Source: CALRQJ02 sp943370285 (GTDB lineage Bacteria > Bacteroidota > Bacteroidia > Chitinophagales > Chitinophagaceae). From it: DNA of 64,000 bases. The notes under the pieces were generated by a model that made no database searches, was not told the origin of the DNA, and saw only the letters and a program-made list of their open reading frames with translations. The stretch is from contig CALRQJ020000002.1 of assembly GCA_943370285.1 (NCBI GenBank), positions 248,001-312,000 of the forward strand, written 5' to 3'. Position 1 is the stretch's first letter; each line of letters opens with the position of its first letter. The position numbers were made by a program, and so were the translations under genes. Positions 62,139 through 64,000 of the stretch are shown one piece after another.

Positions 62139-63800
62139 ATGTTCCCAAGTGTTAATCCAACAAGTACGCAAGCCTGGTTTTTACTAAAGAAGCATTTTGA
62201 TGACGAGATGAACAGAAAGCACTTGAAAGCTTTGTTTGCATCCGATCCCGATCGCTTTAAAAAATTTTCGCTTTGTTTAGAAGATTTGGTATTTGATTAT
62301 TCCAAAAACATCATCAACGAAAAAACATTACATCTTTTATTGCAACTCGCTGAGGAGTGTAAATTGAAAGATGCCATTCATGCCATGTTTGCAGGCATTA
62401 AAATTAATGAAACCGAAAATAGGCAAGTACTACACACTGCATTACGTAATTTTTCAGATTCGGCAATAGTTGCAGATGGCAAAGATGTTATGCCATTAGT
62501 TAGAAAAGTGTTAGCCCATGTTAAAACGTTTAGTGACGAGATTCACAACGGCCAACGCAAAGGATATACGGGGAAGCCAATCAAATACATCGTAAACATT
62601 GGTATTGGTGGCAGCGATCTTGGTCCGGTAATGGTCACCGAAGCATTAAAACCTTATTGGGTAACAGGCATCACCCCTTTTTTTGTAAGTAATGTTGATG
62701 GAACGCATATCAGCGAAACCTTGAAAAAAGTTAATCCCGAAGAAACACTTTTTTTAATAGCTTCTAAAACCTTTACTACGCAAGAAACCATGACCAATGC
62801 ACTTACTGCAAGGCAATGGTTTTTAGATCATGTTGGTGATGAAAAACATATTGCTATTCATTTTGCAGCCTTGAGTACCAATGAAAAAGCAGTAACTGCA
62901 TTTGGCATTGACAAAGCCAACATGTTTGAATTTTGGGATTGGGTTGGTGGTAGGTATTCTCTATGGAGTGCAATAGGCTTATCCATTTCACTTACAATTG
63001 GTTACTCAAATTTTGAACAATTATTGAAAGGTGCTTTTGAGGCAGATGAGCATTTTAAATCAGCTGCTTTCGATAAAAACATTCCTGTTTTAATGGCATT
63101 ATTGGGCATTTGGTACACCAACTTTTTCGGTGCACAAAGCGAAGCAATTTTACCATACGACCAATACATGCATCGCTTTGCTGCCTACTTTCAACAAGGC
63201 AATATGGAAAGCAATGGAAAGAGTGTAGATCGTAATGGCAACCCGGTTAACTATGCCACAGGACCAGTTATTTGGGGCGAACCAGGCACAAACGGTCAAC
63301 ATGCATTTTATCAACTAATACATCAAGGAACACCGCTAATTCCTTGCGACTTTATTGCACCTGCACTAAGCCACAATGCAATTGGAGATCATCATGTAAA
63401 ACTGTTAAGTAATTTCTTTGCTCAAACGGAGGCTTTAATGAATGGCAAAACAGAGGAAGAAGTGAAAGCTGAATTAACAAAGTCAGGCAAATCGGACGAA
63501 GAGATTAAACACTTAGTGCCGTTCAAAGTGTTTTGCGGCAACAAACCCACTAATTCTATTTTACTCAAACAAATTACCCCGCATAGTTTGGGCTGTTTGA
63601 TTGCTTTATACGAACATAAAATTTTTACACAGGGGGTGATTTGGAATATTTTCAGTTTTGACCAATGGGGTGTAGAATTGGGTAAGCAATTAGCCAATAA
63701 CATATTGCCTGAATTAACAACTACTGATGCGGTAACAGCTCATGATAGTTCTACAAATGGACTGATTAACTGTTATAAAAATTTTGTAAAAGAAGCGTAA
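62139..63800 (+). CDS. pgi: Glucose-6-phosphate isomerase
   Basis: 553 residues, usual length. Motifs: VNIGIGGSDLGPVM, SKTFTTQETMTNA, DWVGGRYSLWSAIGLS, GNMESNGKSVDRNG and GEPGTNGQHAFYQLIHQGT. It interconverts glucose-6-P and fructose-6-P. The stop codon overlaps the next start (TAATG). Confidence 0.97.
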   Translation: MFPSVNPTSTQAWFLLKKHFDDEMNRKHLKALFASDPDRFKKFSLCLEDLVFDYSKNIINEKTLHLLLQLAEECKLKDAIHAMFAGIKINETENRQVLHTALRNFSDSAIVADGKDVMPLVRKVLAHVKTFSDEIHNGQRKGYTGKPIKYIVNIGIGGSDLGPVMVTEALKPYWVTGITPFFVSNVDGTHISETLKKVNPEETLFLIASKTFTTQETMTNALTARQWFLDHVGDEKHIAIHFAALSTNEKAVTAFGIDKANMFEFWDWVGGRYSLWSAIGLSISLTIGYSNFEQLLKGAFEADEHFKSAAFDKNIPVLMALLGIWYTNFFGAQSEAILPYDQYMHRFAAYFQQGNMESNGKSVDRNGNPVNYATGPVIWGEPGTNGQHAFYQLIHQGTPLIPCDFIAPALSHNAIGDHHVKLLSNFFAQTEALMNGKTEEEVKAELTKSGKSDEEIKHLVPFKVFCGNKPTNSILLKQITPHSLGCLIALYEHKIFTQGVIWNIFSFDQWGVELGKQLANNILPELTTTDAVTAHDSSTNGLINCYKNFVKEA

Positions 63801-64000
63801 TGGATGAAGTGGTAATTAGGCAAATTAGACCGAAAGATAATCAAGCTATTGCTGCAATCATACGCCGTTCGTTAGAAGAGTTTAATGCCAATAAACCCGG
63901 CACTGTTTATTTCGATGACTCTACAGATCATCTGTTCGAACTTTTTGAATCCACTCCGGGTAGCAAGTATCTTATTGCAGCAATTGACAATGTTATAGTT
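63800..64000 (+). CDS. GNAT N-acetyltransferase (5' part, cut by the window end)
   Basis: 67 codons from ATG 63800, which overlaps the pgi stop codon. The start VVIRQIRPKDNQAIAAIIRR is typical of the first strand and helix of GNAT proteins, and YLIAAIDNVIV matches the second beta segment. The acetyl-CoA loop would lie beyond the window. Likely translationally coupled to pgi. Confidence 0.75.
   Translation, partial: MDEVVIRQIRPKDNQAIAAIIRRSLEEFNANKPGTVYFDDSTDHLFELFESTPGSKYLIAAIDNVIV

Overview
The window looks like chromosomal DNA from a Bacteroidota bacterium, most probably Chitinophagaceae-like. The DNA is AT-rich. It carries a type IX secretion (T9SS) C-terminal sorting domain, a DUF4249 lipoprotein, a DUF5683 protein next to parAB, a Porin_10-type outer-membrane protein, a 7TMR-DISM sensor kinase and a short primary sigma factor without region 1.1. 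Several genes have the Bacteroidota promoter form TAnnTTTG, and Shine-Dalgarno sequences are weak. No rRNA, tRNA, CRISPR array, prophage or insertion sequence was found. Family assignments come from reading motifs, not from database searches.

Layout. 1-4.8 kb: the tail of an ABC ATPase, then a leftward cassette (small His/Cys protein, ZnuD-like TonB receptor, lipoprotein) that looks like metal uptake, then a divergent ChaN-like protein and a previously uncalled 40-residue membrane protein. 5-8.7 kb: an exonuclease/GIY-YIG fusion nuclease and Tex. 8.8-15.7 kb: a TsdA-like dihaem cytochrome, an arylsulfotransferase-like protein and a 1306-residue T9SS cargo protein. 15.7-22.9 kb: a methyltransferase, a rhodanese-thioredoxin lipoprotein, an NTF2-like lipoprotein, a NagB/PIG-L fusion, an FkbM methyltransferase, then a class I glutamine amidotransferase followed by an ATP-grasp-like protein. 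22.9-32.2 kb: a leftward heavy-metal resistance operon (HYCMG protein, HMA protein with five Cys-rich repeats, second HMA protein, TlpA thioredoxin, beta-barrel, small exported protein, CusA/CzcA pump fused to a TolC-like domain, CusB-like adaptor), preceded by a paired-palindrome operator. 32.2-36.8 kb: porin, purine nucleoside phosphorylase, an unknown exported protein and YceI. 36.9-42.3 kb: sucC, a CvfB-like RNA-binding protein and lipid genes (acyltransferase, acyl-CoA ligase, thioesterase). 42.3-47.4 kb: a two-component system, then parA-parB-DUF5683. 47.5-54.7 kb: a metallo-beta-lactamase-fold hydrolase, a metallophosphoesterase, a KefF/KefB pair, an acyl-CoA-binding protein, a TPR protein, folB and trxB. 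54.7-64 kb: DUF4249, small exported proteins, a LytS/LytTR two-component system, the primary sigma factor, threonine aldolase, pgi and the start of a GNAT acetyltransferase.

Most of the window is ordinary core genome. The places I would look first are the amidotransferase/ATP-grasp-like pair (20.7-22.9 kb), which reads like an uncharacterised ammonia-dependent ligase with a hairpin in the leader of its second gene; the metal operon with its Cys-repeat protein, pump-channel fusion and paired palindromes; and the ZnuD-like uptake cassette with a palindrome on its promoter. Many gene starts were moved to internal ATG codons because the longest reading frames begin at implausible TTG or GTG codons; each case is noted.
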